Source: Bostrychus sinensis (taxonomy: Eukaryota; Chordata; Actinopteri; Gobiiformes; Eleotridae). Taken from it: a DNA stretch of 64,000 bases. Made by a program: the position numbers and the translations under genes. The stretch spans positions 37,719,488 through 37,783,487 of the forward strand of contig CM036243.1 in the NCBI GenBank assembly GCA_020698575.1, in the 5' to 3' direction. Below, in pieces: positions 45,369 to 56,334 of this stretch. Numbering within the stretch: the stretch's first letter is position 1; every line of letters starts with the position of its first letter. Under the pieces are notes generated by a model, which was not told where the DNA came from, made no database searches, and saw nothing but the letters and a program-made list of their open reading frames with translations.

Positions 45369-45677
45369 TTAATGTACATAAGGTTTTCTCTGTGCTAAAA
45401 TGGTTATAGTCCACCAAAAACAGCTAAAAGTGCGATGAGTTACCGCTTTCCCAGACTCTGCAGATGTTGTGGCTGATTGTAGTGAACTCTTGATTTGCTG
45501 AAGCGCCTCTCGTTGGTCAGCGTCGCTCCACACAGCCTCATCTGTCGGAGCCGGGGAGCGTGGAGCTGCCAATTTTGAGCTGAAGTCTGTCAATTCGTCA
45601 CAACACCGCTCTGTCCTTCGTCTCCCGTGTTTGTCAGCCTCGGATAAAAAACAGGCGCTAAGTGTCCGGACGTCCAC
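45369..45677 (-). other. Open frame of uncertain status
   Basis: The minus-strand frame of 102 codons (GTG start by computation, not ATG) contains the helix-prone stretch SDADQREALQQIKSSLQSA and is followed by a GGTAAC donor-like sequence near 45443. Its base composition is higher in GC than the flanks and the frame is free of simple repeats. It could be a fragment of an exon or retrocopy, but I recognise no family and see no start, acceptor or partner exon. Confidence 0.2.
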
Positions 45678-46905
45678 ACTTCTTCGCTCTGACGTCTCTG
45701 TCTATGAGTGTCTGGCTCTGTGAGGGACGGACGACAGCGGAACGAGAAGACGTGACTGATTGCTTTGACATTCAGGAAACTTTTACAGACAAACTTGAAA
45801 TCCATGCAGCTGTGGCAGTTTAAATGTGTGCAGAAGGCTGTGACATATAATGATAATGAACACTTTGATAAAGAGGAGAAGGATAGTACAGGTTCTGGTA
45901 GGATGTACTCACTGGTGACTGAAGATTTCCCTAGTTTTTGATTTTCCTTTTGGTATAGAGTGGTTAGTGCTCATGTCTTTCAGCAAGGAGGTTGTGGAGT
46001 CAAACCCCAGGCCGACCATCGATTATTCTGGATGTTTCTGAAAAGTTTCCCTGCAGCACGTCTTACAAAAGCAGAGGATAATCTGAAAAATAAAGAAGAC
46101 AGAATTTAATAACTTCTCTGAGCTGATTAACGGCGTTTAGTGCTTTCCTTCGTCACCTGTTCTGCTGAAGTCCTCGTTGTTGTTCAGTCTTCTGTGCGAT
46201 TTTTGTCTTTGTCCTGTTTCCATTTTAACAACAGTAAAATCCTGCTGACGACCAACGTAAAGACCGCATTCAAATAAAATCACTTTTTCCATAACTCTTT
46301 GTACAACCGGCTTAGTACAGAGTTGCTCATACTACGGTGTATTCTGGTGTTTTATGACAAAAATGGCAACAATTCTTCATATGCACCATGTTTGTTTGGG
46401 TCGGTGGTGGTGGTTTCTCTGATTGGTTACTCCACCTGTGATTGCTCAGTCCATAGAAACAAAATTCAAACAAATGGAGTTAGTCTGGCTGGTCAGGCTT
46501 GCATGTTCTCTTCCTCTGTTAAATGTGAGAGTAAATGGTTGCCTGTCAGTGTCACTCCTGTAACTAACTTAACATTGTCTAGGATGTACCCTGCCTAAGG
46601 CCCATAGTTACTGGGATAGGCTCCAGTACATGTGACCTACAATGGGATTACACAGACCAAGAATGAGAATGAATGAGTTGCTTTGTTGAGCTAAAACTGG
46701 AACTATCTTTATTGTTGTATATTGATTTCTGTTAGTACTTAGTTTAGCACTCTAAACATACCAATGGTTACGCATAGCAAGACTTGCAGTAATGCTATCC
46801 ATTGCATAGAACCTAGTAGTATAAGCTAATAGTGTGTGTGGTACTTTGAAAACCTGTGTTAACCTTCTCAAACCAGCTATAAAAGTTCTGATCCATGGCC
46901 ACATA
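45678..46905. repeat. Two degenerate SINE-like fragments
   Basis: TGGTATAGAGTGGTTAGTGC (45952) and GGAGTCAAACCCC (45995) look like degenerate A and B boxes of a tRNA-like SINE head. Separately, CAGGCTTGCATGTTCTCTTC (46493) through TGTACCCTGCCTAAGGCCCA (46584) and TACTGGGATAGGCTCCAG (46608) to AGAATGAATGAGTTG (46666) is a degenerate copy of a very common teleost tail repeat. The rest of this stretch is unassigned. Confidence 0.5.
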
Positions 46906-47654
46906 CTGCATTTTCCAGACTATAAGTCACTCCGGAGTACAAGTCGCACTAGCCAAAAAATGCATAATGAAAAAGAAAAAAACGTATATAAGTCGCACTG
47001 GACTATAAGTCGCATTTTTGGGGGGAAATTTATTTTACAAAATCCAACACCAAGAACAGACATTTCATGTTGAAAGGTAAGTTATAGTAATAATAGAATA
47101 GAGAACAACAGCTGAATAGGTGTGCGGTTTGCTAACGTAACACATTGATGGTTATTCAGCTACATGAAGCATAAACAACGAACTGAATAGGTGTCTCGTA
47201 TGTTAACGTAATATATTAACAGTTATTCACATAACTATAGCATAAAGAACATAATATAACAAGTTCACCAAACTCACCATCTCACTCCTAATCACTAAAT
47301 CCTTTAAATTCTTCATCCTCGGTGTCGCTTCTGAACAACTCCGCCAACTCCGGAGGTAGACGAAGCGCCGCTTCCTCCTCTGCGTGGCTGTCGTCAGACT
47401 CAGCATCAGTTCCATTTCCAATTATTCCGCTCTTTCTCAGTTGTCTTTATAGCCTAAGTTGTTAGTGGTAATGTTTACATTTTAAATTGTCAGTGGTACA
47501 GGTGCAGCAGATGCTGGTACACAAGCCTAGAGCACCCTCTCGCAGCTGTCAATGTGAAAATAACAAACACATGAAAGTATAGTATATGAGTATATGTTGC
47601 ACCCCTAGCCAGACTATGAAAAAAAGTGCGACTTATAGTCTAGAAAATATGGTA
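46904..47654 (-). mobile_element. Pogo-like element 2 with transposase scrap
   Basis: Left end CTGCATTTTCCAGACTATAA begins at 46906. The right end, in reverse complement, is CCATATTTTCTAGACTATAA and ends at 47652. TA lies outside both. The ends resemble those of the 17.4-kb element (CCGTATTTTCCGCACTATAA), so the two belong to related families. The minus strand retains the acidic C-terminus of a transposase. Confidence 0.75.
47288..47419 (-). pseudogene. Pogo-like transposase C-terminal remnant
   Basis: The minus-strand frame reads DAESDDSHAEEEAALRLPPE, then LFRSDTEDEEFKGFSD and a stop at 47290-47288. An acidic tail ending in SDxEDExFxGFxx is typical of fish pogo/Tigger-like transposases, a family related to CENP-B. 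The helix-turn-helix and DDE domains are gone, so no activity remains. Confidence 0.6.
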
Positions 47655-49218
47655 TATTTATTTTTTAGTAGTAATCCATTGTAACAGGCAAAACATCTAC
47701 AGTGATTGTGTTCTGTTTAGTGACTTTTTGTCACTTAAATTCCCTTTAGACCCAAAAAGAATGCATCAAACATGAGCTCCAATGCCACAAAACCAAGAAT
47801 AAAAGCTTTGAGATGTGTCCTGAATGTTCTCTGTCCACTCCATCCCACTGGAGCGGTGTCTACAGACTTCAAAACCCATTCAAACTCCCAGAGAAACAAA
47901 AAAGTCCAGACGTGAGGACTTCTCCGTGTCCACTGAAGATGTCCGACTCTCGTGGTACATGGTTTTTAGATCAGGGAAGATAAATGTTGAATGAGGGAAG
48001 GCTGGGAAACAGGGCCAGTGCTGCTGTAGTGAAAGTGAAGACGACGAGAGGAATCTGGAAAGTCAGACCTGATTTTGTGTTGGTCTTATCCTAGGCTTTG
48101 TTACGGTTTAGAGCCTTTGTTTCTCCATTGAAGGCTGTTGTTTTATTACCAGATTAGCATTACGATCAGCCTCAGTTTAGCTTTATGTTTTGTCCGAATT
48201 CGAGTTTAGAGATACCATGAGATCGTTGTTTAAATCTAATGCTAAACCTCTTCACACAAATCACGGCATCTTCATGTCCTGTCTCCAGACTTGTGCCTAT
48301 CTTTAAAAATGTATAGGCGACATCTTTCCTTGTGTCAGTTATATTTTTTTCCACACCTAAGATCCTTAAATTTTAATGTGCGAGCGGTGTGTCCCAGTCG
48401 ACTGGTTTTATCTGTCAAACCAGAGCAGCGCAGACACATACTCTGTAATATTTCTCTCATATTTCTCTGGAGAACATAACTATTGAAGATGACACTCACA
48501 AACATGACTAACAGCTCTGGTTCTGGTCTATCAGTAGCTTACAAGGCTTACAAGTAATAAATTAACTAAAAAAATATATAAAATAAGTCAAACTAGACAA
48601 ATGCATCACAAAATACATCACACAGAACTGAAGATTAGAGCTGTAAGTAATAGGAACGTCTTTTTTTCAACATGTGACTGACCAAACCTTCTGTAATGAT
48701 TGCTAATACAGGACAAATGCATACTTTCTATTTATTAGCTTATTCCAACCACTGGTCCTTGGTGTTAGCTCAGGGCCATGCTAATGTGGGATCTCATTAA
48801 AAACCAAAATAGTGAATATTAAGTTGTTATTCACTGCGACACACTTTCATCAAATCGTTTTTTTGAGCTGACCTTAAACTTCTAGTTCAGTGCCTTTCTA
48901 CATTTTGGGTGATGGGTTATTTTCACAGACCATTAGCGCGCCTTATCGGAAATACACAGCCCCCCCATTTTCTTAACTGAGGAAACATACAGCAAGCACA
49001 GGCAGAGGAAGTACTTCAAAATAATATTACTGCAAGGTACTCAACAGTTATAAACCAAATTAGCCATCTGACAACTAGACAATAACAATAACAGAAGGTA
49101 CAAGAAGAAAGCAATCCCGTTAGTTACATGGCTTGTTTTGTATGGGAGGTGGAGAAATGTGGGGTTACCTTATTTAAAATGAAGCTCACATTCACGTCTT
49201 CTCTTTGAGGTAAACATG
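47655..49218. other. Unannotated stretch
   Basis: No supported gene or element. The short frames lack motifs. Confidence 0.35.
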
Positions 49219-49645
49219 TTAAAGTGGAACTCAGTAACTTTGATCGTTTCTTCGCTGTTTTGCCTCTAAAGAGCTCCCTCTACATTTTGGTGTAAAGCAC
49301 TATTGTAAATACTCGCAAGCCCAGTTGATTCCTGTGGTGATCCCTTGCTCGTCTTCACTTTCGTTTTCCCCTCTGCGCATCTGTACAAAGATTTTTCTCC
49401 CCCTCTGCCGTGACAAAGATCAAGAAATAAAGCAGTTGCTGGCTTGTTGTTTTCTTAACCATTATGTGCTGCTTTCTCCTGACACTCGAGACTTCTGTGA
49501 CTCCGGGTCGATGGCGCTCACTGTTGCAAGCGTCACTTTCAGCCCAGAGACACCAGGGGGAGACAAAGGGCGCTTCATTTACCCCACAACAACTTATTTA
49601 ACCATCACATGGACTCCGACACTGTTTATTTAAGGTAAAAAAAGT
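49219..49645 (+). repeat. Family 3 repeat, copy near full length
   Basis: Starts TTAAAGTGGAACTCAGTAAC, continues through CTCCCTCTACATTTTGGTGT, AAGATCAAGAAATAAAG, ACACCAGGGGGAGACAAAGG and ends around GTTTATTTAAGGTAAAAAAA. The 102-aa open frame at 49325-49633 covers the repeat body and is probably chance, because related copies at 10.2 and 21.7 kb do not keep it. Confidence 0.55.
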
Positions 49646-49764
49646 GACTGGGTGATAAAACATGTTCATGACTCTGTCGCAGAAGTCCAGTGGTTTCTGT
49701 GTAATGTCCGATGGAAAACACAGCCAACGCATTCAGGCGATCATGTCCCAAACTCCGGAAACAG

Positions 49765-50412
49765 TCAGGGCCACATTTACTAAGACGGGTGCTAAACTGC
49801 GAGTGCAGTGAGAAAATATGCGGCCGCTATTAATGGGCGTGTTGCGCGTGAATTACTAAGACAAACTTCGTGGCAGGTGACAGCTGCAAACAGATGGGGC
49901 GGAGCTATTTAAACGGCATCATTGCGTGTATTGTTTTGCGTCATGGAAGCTGCAGAAGTGGAACACAAACGGAAGCAAAAATTTAACCAAAAAGAGCTGA
50001 AAGTGCTGGCGAATAATTTTTTCATCTGTCATGGCAAATAGATCTGCAAACACTCTAACCCTACGTATTTCTCAATTTCTTCTCCTTCATCTCACACGAA
50101 TCACAGCAGCCAAATCTGTGCAAAAGATTAGCACGTCCTTCTCCAACGTGCTAAATTTATACGCTATTTTCGCACACAAAGTCATGGTGAGCCTTGATAA
50201 ATAATATTGCGGGCGGTAAATGAATGAATTTGCATTTTCTCCGCCTTCCATTTTGCGCACTCTGGGAAGAACGCCTCAGTTTACAGATTCATTAGGTCAT
50301 AGGAGCAAAATCTGCATTGCGTTCGCTCTGGGTTTGCGTCTGGGCTTGCTCCAATTTTAGCGCATATTATTCAGTTAGCATGCACGCAATCCTTTGATAA
50401 TTCTGGCCCTCA
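49765..50412. mobile_element. Harbinger-type element with MYB-like ORF start
   Basis: The ends are imperfect inverted copies: GGGCCACATTTACTAAGA (from 49768) and, in reverse complement, GGGCCAGAATTATCAAAGG (to 50409), each next to TCA (49765-49767 and 50410-50412), a 3-bp duplication. The 642-bp element carries the small frame at 49943. Multiple GCG-rich subterminal words (GTTGCGCGTG, TTTGCGTC) lie near the ends. Confidence 0.7.
49943..50041 (+). pseudogene. MYB/SANT-like N-terminal remnant (32 codons)
   Basis: ATG at 49943 opens 32 codons ending at TAG (50039-50041). Residues about 9-21 read KRKQKFNQKELKV, close to the start of the MYB/SANT-like DNA-binding protein that many Harbinger elements encode next to their transposase (basic run, then F, then a helix with E-L). 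The rest of the domain, with its conserved tryptophans, is absent, so this is a truncated gene. Confidence 0.5.
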
Positions 50413-52139
50413 GTGTTTGAAAACACCGCTCTGCTCCGGGTGGAGGGTGACCACGTCAAGAAGTGAAAAAATTGGGACAATGTGTGCGATTTGGTGGGAT
50501 GGACTCGAGAAATAAATCTTTTAATGTACAAATCTAACTTTACCAATTTACTGAGATACAAGTTGCTTCAGTTTAGGGCCTATAACATATTTGATGTGCT
50601 GTTTGCAAAGTAATTACTCTTTACTGTCTTCACTTTACTAGTCTTACTGAGACTTTATTCATTGAAATAAAATAAAAAAAGGCGGAACAGAAAAAGCCAA
50701 AGCTCTCTCATTCTATATTCTCATATTCTATATAACAATCCAACACCAGCAGCTCACAGCTCCTGGAAAGATCTGTCCTGAAACACAAGGGCACAACACA
50801 CCAACCATACAATCAACCAAAGATGGGACACCCACAAATATTTATTCTACATTTTACACAAGGAATAGCTCCACTGAATACCAATGAAATAGAGGTACAT
50901 TATCTTAATAAGTGGGATGGAGGGACAGATGCCTAAATGGCTGTGCAGTACAACCAAAAGTGGGACAGGTGGTTACCTTATCCAGGTGCAATGGAGATTT
51001 GAGTTAATTTCAGTGTCTCAGAAAAATCCTTCAAACATGGCGTCGCATTAGATCACCATTATTAAACAACTTCGGTCACTATAGCTTGTTATGATACTGT
51101 ATGTGCTCTGTGATTGGCCAAATCCAGGTCTCTGGGCTAAGTAAATGCAGCCCTTTTAGCCCCACTGCTTTAAAGTAATGTGGCATGCGGTTCATGGGCT
51201 ACTTAAAAATACTTTTCATGTTCTCTGTGGCAGTATTGGTTTATTTTAAAACAAAAAAAAAAAAAAATACAGCACGCATGTAGATAATACAATAAAAGAT
51301 TATTATCACATTGAAGACACATCAGATTATTAAAATTTGTATGGTATTTTAACAACTAAACACATTTTGTCTTTGAAAACGACATATATATAGCCCACCT
51401 AGCAGATACAATCCCTGATCATATTCATCTTTACTTTAAATCTATCTAGTTTCTTTCCACCACAGTTAAAAAGACTCTGTTATATCCCCAACTCTCACAG
51501 CAAAGCAACCTTTCTCTTTTTTTTAATTTCCTGAAACAATTCCCCAAGTTATAATTCCCAGAAACACAGCGTGAGTTCAGAGCCGACCTCAAACTTTTCA
51601 CTCAATGCCACATCACAGCCTGTTTTTTTATAATCTTGCTCAGTCCATTAGCAGGTCTGAGACAAACTGAGACAACGTGGGCAGAAAAGGATTTTCTTTT
51701 TTTTGTTTTTACCATTGTCTTTGTCACAGCTGCACACGGATTCTGAGAACAACAGTCAGTCATTACACCTCCGTCCCACTCACTTTTCATGTTTCCTCTT
51801 TAACATAATGCTGCCGTTAGCTCGGCGACGCGCCTGACAGGTAATTAGTGTCGCTCCTCTCCAGTTTAACACGTTGGCTGTGAATTAGACCGAGCGGCGC
51901 CACGGGAAATGGTTCAGCTCCGAGCCCGCGCCGGTCCACACTTCATTTGGGAGATAAGAGCCGTTTTCTTACACTTTTCCAACAGCCGGACACGAGATCT
52001 GAAAGTGCTTCAGGGCTGTGACAGCTGAGGAGAGGCAGCACAAAGTCAGAGAAGAAGTCAGGAGGAAGTTAAAAGTTTGGCTAAAAAAACTGAAAAGTAG
52101 AAGATTGCAGACAAAAAAACAAGGCCTGATAGAAGAGGA
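50413..52139. other. Unannotated; one regulatory-looking segment
   Basis: 51800-51975 is free of repeat hallmarks and has CCTGACAGGTAATTAGTG (51832-51849), which joins a TGACAG (TALE-type) core to a TAATTA homeodomain core, plus CpG-rich DNA. A poly-A tract is at 51251-51266. No genes supported. Confidence 0.3.
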
Positions 52140-52968
52140 CTGAACCAGGATTAAAACCAAGACCAAACCAAGATTAAACCAGGACTAAACTAGGGCTAAA
52201 ACTGGGAGTAAGCAAGGGCTAAAACTGGGGCTAAACAAGGGTTAAAACTGGGGCTAAAACCGGGGCTAAACAAGGGCTAAAACTGGGGCTAAAACCGGGG
52301 CTAAACAAGGGCTAAAACTGGGGCTAAAACCGGGGCTAAACAAGGGCTAAAACCGGGGCTAAACAAGAGCTAAAACTGGGGCTAAACAAGGGCTAAAACC
52401 GGGGCTAAACAAGGGCTAAAACCGGGGCTAAACAAGGGCTAAAACCGGGGCTAAACAAGGGCTAAAACCGGGGCTAAACAAGGGCTAAAACTGGGGCTAA
52501 AACCGGGGCTAAACAAGGGCTAAAACTGGGGCTAAACAAGGGCTAAAACTGGGGCTAAAACCGGGGCTAAACAAGGGCTAAAACCGGGGCTAAACAAGGG
52601 CTAAAACTGGGGCTAAACAAGGGCTAAAACTGGGGCTAAACAAGGGCTAAAACCGGGACTAAGCAAGGGCTAAAACTGAGGCTAAACAAGGGCTAAAACC
52701 GGGGCTAAACAAGGGCTAAAACCAGGGCTAAAACGGGGGCTAAACAAGGGCTAAAACTGGGGCTAAACAAGGGCTAAAACCAGGGCTAAAACGGGGGCTA
52801 AACAAGGGCTAAAACGGGGGCTAAGTCCGGGGCTAAACAAGGTCCAAAAGGGGCTAAACAAGGGCTAAAACCGGGGCTAAACAAGGGTCTAAACAAGGGC
52901 TAAAACCAGGGCTAAACAATGGGCTAAACAAGGGCTAAAACCGGGGCTAAACGGGGCTAAAACATGAC
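52140..52968 (+). repeat. GGGGCTAAAAC minisatellite, 23-bp period
   Basis: The array starts with degenerate units (ACCAGGATTAAAACC, CAGGACTAAAC) and then becomes uniform: CAAGGGCTAAAACCGGGGCTAAA-type units of 23 bp (11 + 12) repeated about 30 times to about 52960. Runs of GGG or GGGG recur every 11-12 bases on the plus strand, which could form G-quadruplex structures. Confidence 0.95.
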
Positions 52969-53043
52969 CAAGAATAAAAATTCTAAATTAAGCTCCACAT
53001 AACAAATGAAGCTCCCGGGGTTTTTTTATTTTTCACACACACA

Positions 53044-53067
53044 TTTCGAGCATCTGCCCTTTATCAG
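53044..53067 (-). ncRNA. Degenerate hammerhead-like core
   Basis: The minus strand reads CTGATAA, a GGGC-AGAT-GCTC hairpin, then GAAA. It has the layout of the core at 14665-14695, with one substitution in the CUGANGA box that should abolish cleavage. It is preceded on the plus strand by AAGCTCCCG, which also stands near the 14.6-kb copy. Confidence 0.4.
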
Positions 53068-53199
53068 ATGTACACGCCTGATTTTATACTAAATAGTCAC
53101 CTGACGAGTCATGTGACCAATCATGTTTAAGAGTAAAAAACTATCACTGCTATTACCGACACAGGTGGCTCTTCAAATGCTGAAGTTTGTGTACGTTTG

Positions 53200-53577
53200 T
53201 GTTTGAGACCCCCATATTTAAGCAACATGTTGGTAAGGATCGTCCACTTGCAACACGAACAATGTGATCTATGTTAAAATGCCCGTGTGCCTTGGCTTAT
53301 GTTGGAAAAACAACCAGATCATTAAAATCAAGAATCTCTGAACACCGATCCAGCGTTTGTAATTATGACAGCAAAAGCTCTGTGGCGGTTCATTTCACAC
53401 AAAAACGGCACAATGTAAGCTCTCTCAGATATGTGAGAATTAAACAAGTGAGGCAAGCTGACACAGGTGGTGATAGCAACACTGTTCTGCTGAAAAAGAA
53501 GCATCCTAATCTGTACTCTACAGACAATGGCACCCGAGAGGCTCAATGAAGACTTTGACCTTAGACCATTTTTGTGA
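53200..53577 (+). pseudogene. PLE GIY-YIG endonuclease domain remnant
   Basis: The plus strand encodes YVGKTTRSLKSRISEHRS preceded by CPC, the core of the GIY-YIG nuclease of Penelope-like elements (first tyrosine of the usual GIY is replaced or lost by a frameshift at about 53268; YVG matches the YIG). A short CNTNNVIY piece just upstream in another frame is the cysteine-bearing lead-in. A further frameshift near 53505 leads to an APERLNEDFDL-like tail and a TGA at 53575-53577. The nuclease nicks the target for PLE reverse transcription. This copy is broken in two places and lacks the RT. Confidence 0.8.
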
Positions 53578-53817
53578 CTCTTTTATTGTCGTAATGCAAT
53601 TCCTGTCTCTCCAATATCAGACTGAAGTTACCATCACAGCTAAAGTCTGTTGTTGTGTATTTCTTAAACTACTTCATAGCTGCAGTGTTGGTGCTAATGC
53701 TCCTGTCTCAAACTGTTTTTTGGGGGGAGATTCATTTGTTGTGCGGAGCCCAATTTTGGTTCCAACAAACAAGCTTATCTGTTCTGGATGTGCGTGTCGT
53801 TTTTTTCTATTTTAATT

Positions 53818-54550
53818 TACTAAACCAGGACTAAACAAGGGCTAAACCAGGACTAAACAAGGATTAAATCAGGACTAAACAAGGGCTAAACCAGGGCTAA
53901 ACTAGGACTAAACAAGGGCTAAACCAGGAATAAACCAGGACTAAACAAGGGCTAAACCAGGACTAAACAAGGATTAAACAAGGGCTAAACCAGGACTAAA
54001 CAAGGATTAAATCAGGACTAAACAAGGGCTAAACCAGGGCTAAACTAGGACTAAACAAGGGCTAAACCAGGAATAAACCAGGACTAAACAAGGGCTAAAC
54101 CAGGAATAAACCAGGACTAAACAAGGGCTAAACCAGGACTAAACAAGGATTAAACAAGGATTAAAGCAGGACTAAACAAGGATTAAACCAGGACTAAACA
54201 AGGGCTAAACCAGGACTAAACCAGGACTAACCAAGGGCTAAACAAGGGCTAAACCAGAACTAAACAAGGGCTAAACCAGAACTAAACAAGGGCTAAACAA
54301 GTACTAAACCAGGACTAAACAAGGGCTAAACAAGGATTAAACCAGGACTAAACAAGGACTAAGCCAGGACTAAACAAGGGCTAAACCAGAACTAAACAAG
54401 AGCTAAACAAGGGCTAAACCAGGACTAGACGAGTGCTAAACCCGGACTAAACATGGACTAAACCAGGACTAAACAAGGGCTAAACCAGGACTAAACAAGG
54501 AATAAACCAGGACCAAACAAGGACTAAATCAGCACTGAACCAGAAATAAA
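53818..54550 (+). repeat. CTAAACCAGGA minisatellite, 11/22-bp period
   Basis: About 65 units of an 11-bp motif (GGACTAAACCA alternating with GGGCTAAACAA), less uniform than the array left of the PLE. The two arrays share the basic unit and flank the PLE insertion directly, so one original array was probably interrupted. Confidence 0.95.
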
Positions 54551-55455
54551 CAATGGCTACTAGTACCTCATTGAGGAGCTTGTATTGAGTACATTTATTT
54601 GTAAATCATTTGTTTTTGTTGGCCCTGCAGCGCTTCTGTTTCTGTTGTCAGTACTGCCCTGAATTATATTTGGCTTCTTCTTCTGTAGCCTTAGTTTGAA
54701 CTCGCAAGTTTTCCTGAAGAACTGTTTCAGTCAAACCTAATGAATTCTTACTGAAGTCTATTGTGTTAGAGAAATACATATTTAAAATCACATATACACC
54801 AATGGGAACTTCAAGTCAGGTTCATGGGCCATAGCCATCACATGTTAAGTGATGGAAACAAATTAATCCTGGTGTGAGAGCTTAAATACAGCTGTAGTTA
54901 TAGACGTTGTTAATTCTTCACAGACTCAGAGCCAGACAGATTTCAGGGCGGCACCAACCTCCACATAATAAACAACACGAGCTGAAAAATGGAAATCAAT
55001 CACTATACTAACCCTCCTACAGCCCCAAGACATTTTTTTTTTTTATGTTTTGCAGCTGTTTTTTGAGGATAACTTTTGCTGTGTTGATTCAAATGCCATA
55101 GATTTTGCCTCAGGTGTGTATTTTTGGATGAATTTTCAGATTTCTTTCTTTCTTTTTCTTTTCTTTTTTTTTTAACAATTAAAAGTTCAAGTTCAAATTA
55201 TGAAAAAAAATCACAAAAAAATCGATTTTTTTCACTTCTGTAAATGCAAATTAGATTTTTTTGTGGTGGATAATCAGAGCTTGGGAGTCTCAAAAATTGG
55301 CATCATGATTGATTTTATTAGATTTAAAATTTTTGTGTAGCTGCAGATGAAACATTTTTAGTCCTAAGGCACAAAAAAATGCACTGCAATAGAAAAATTA
55401 TATAATAATAGATAATTTAAAAAATCTATTTTTATTTCATGATTAACTTCAGCCA
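54551..55455. repeat. Unclassified repeat and AT-rich DNA
   Basis: 54690-54830 (TTTGAACTCGCAAGTTTTCC, TTCTTACTGAAGTCTATTGT, ATACATATTTAAAATCACAT) matches 60105-60240 over about 140 bp in the same orientation. The rest is AT-rich and unassigned. Confidence 0.5.
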
Positions 55456-55532
55456 TCATCATACATAGCAAAAAATATTGTTTATGAAATTTAAATTTCA
55501 TAAACAGAATTAATTTTTGCTATGTATGATGA
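55456..55532. repeat. 77-bp near-perfect palindrome
   Basis: TCATCATACATAGCAAAAA (from 55456) pairs with its reverse complement at the end (55532). The centre is GAAATTT|AAATTTC at about 55486-55499, so there is almost no spacer. A few bases mismatch or bulge in the middle of the arms (AATATTG against CAGAATTAAT). The sequence could extrude a cruciform. Confidence 0.85.
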
Positions 55533-56334
55533 GGGCAGGAGTCAATCGTTGTAACCATGAAAAAAATGATGAGGTGTACATTTCCACTAAACTATAAGTA
55601 CCCACTTTCAAATGTACTTCAAGTATAAAAGTAAAACATGTTGACAGAGATTCAACATCTACCTCATTGAATAAATGTGAAGGTCATGATTTAGAATGGT
55701 GCAGATTTTAATCATGAAAAAAAGTGCATCTGATGTAACTTCATTCACAATGAAGACACCGCACACACAAATGATCAAACCAAAACTCAAAGTAACATGT
55801 TACACAAACTGTTGTGCTTTTGGGTTAAGGACATGAATGGCTTCACAGGAGAGAGTTCATAAATAAGAAACAGTCTCTCTTATGTTTTCTATTAAACTGG
55901 GCTCATATGAAGCCTTTGTTCCATTCATATTTAACAATAACAACACCTGTGCCAGAGTATCTTAATGACCCACTTGAAAAATAATCAACAAGCAGCAAAA
56001 TGAACCTTTAAAAAAATAAAATATACAGCCTGTTCCCAGCAGTGAAGGACTGAAAAACTCAAACACTTGAACATCTTCTAAATGTTTTGTGCCTCGGGAA
56101 ACTTTTGTCCTTGTGAGTAGAAATGTGTTATGAAACACTGAAACCGAGGTTGTAATTGTTACCAAGCTTAACACTGTATTTAGTGTTAAAGCTAAGCTAA
56201 GGCTTCCATGTTGTGTGCCACATGTATTTAAGCTCTTGTGTGTTGATCTGATATTTGTTCATTCTGTGTGTTGCAGTTACAAAAACTGATACACAAAGGA
56301 GAACTTCCAAATGAGAAAAGAAAGCCTTGTGAAA
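55533..56334. other. Unannotated, with a short dispersed repeat
   Basis: 55930-55985 (TTTAACAATAACAACACCTG and GACCCACTTGAAAAATAATC) recurs at 58219-58275. Nothing else recognised. Confidence 0.4.

Larger units (their letters stand above)
52969..53817 (+). mobile_element. Penelope-like (PLE) fragment splitting a minisatellite
   Basis: Unrelated sequence of about 850 bp interrupts two arrays of the same basic unit. It contains a GIY-YIG endonuclease remnant (53200-53577) on the plus strand and, upstream on the minus strand, a degenerate hammerhead-like core (53044-53067). The order (an inverted terminal-repeat piece, then the C-terminal coding region) fits a 5'-truncated PLE, whose insertions often carry inverted terminal-repeat fragments. 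Target duplications could not be read because the flanks are repetitive. Confidence 0.7.

Noticed and set aside
49325..49633. 102-codon frame as a gene
   Set aside because: It lies within a family 3 repeat whose other copies do not keep the frame.
52140..54550. Interstitial telomere repeat
   Set aside because: The unit GGGGCTAAAAC or GGACTAAACCA is not TTAGGG and has an 11-12 bp period.
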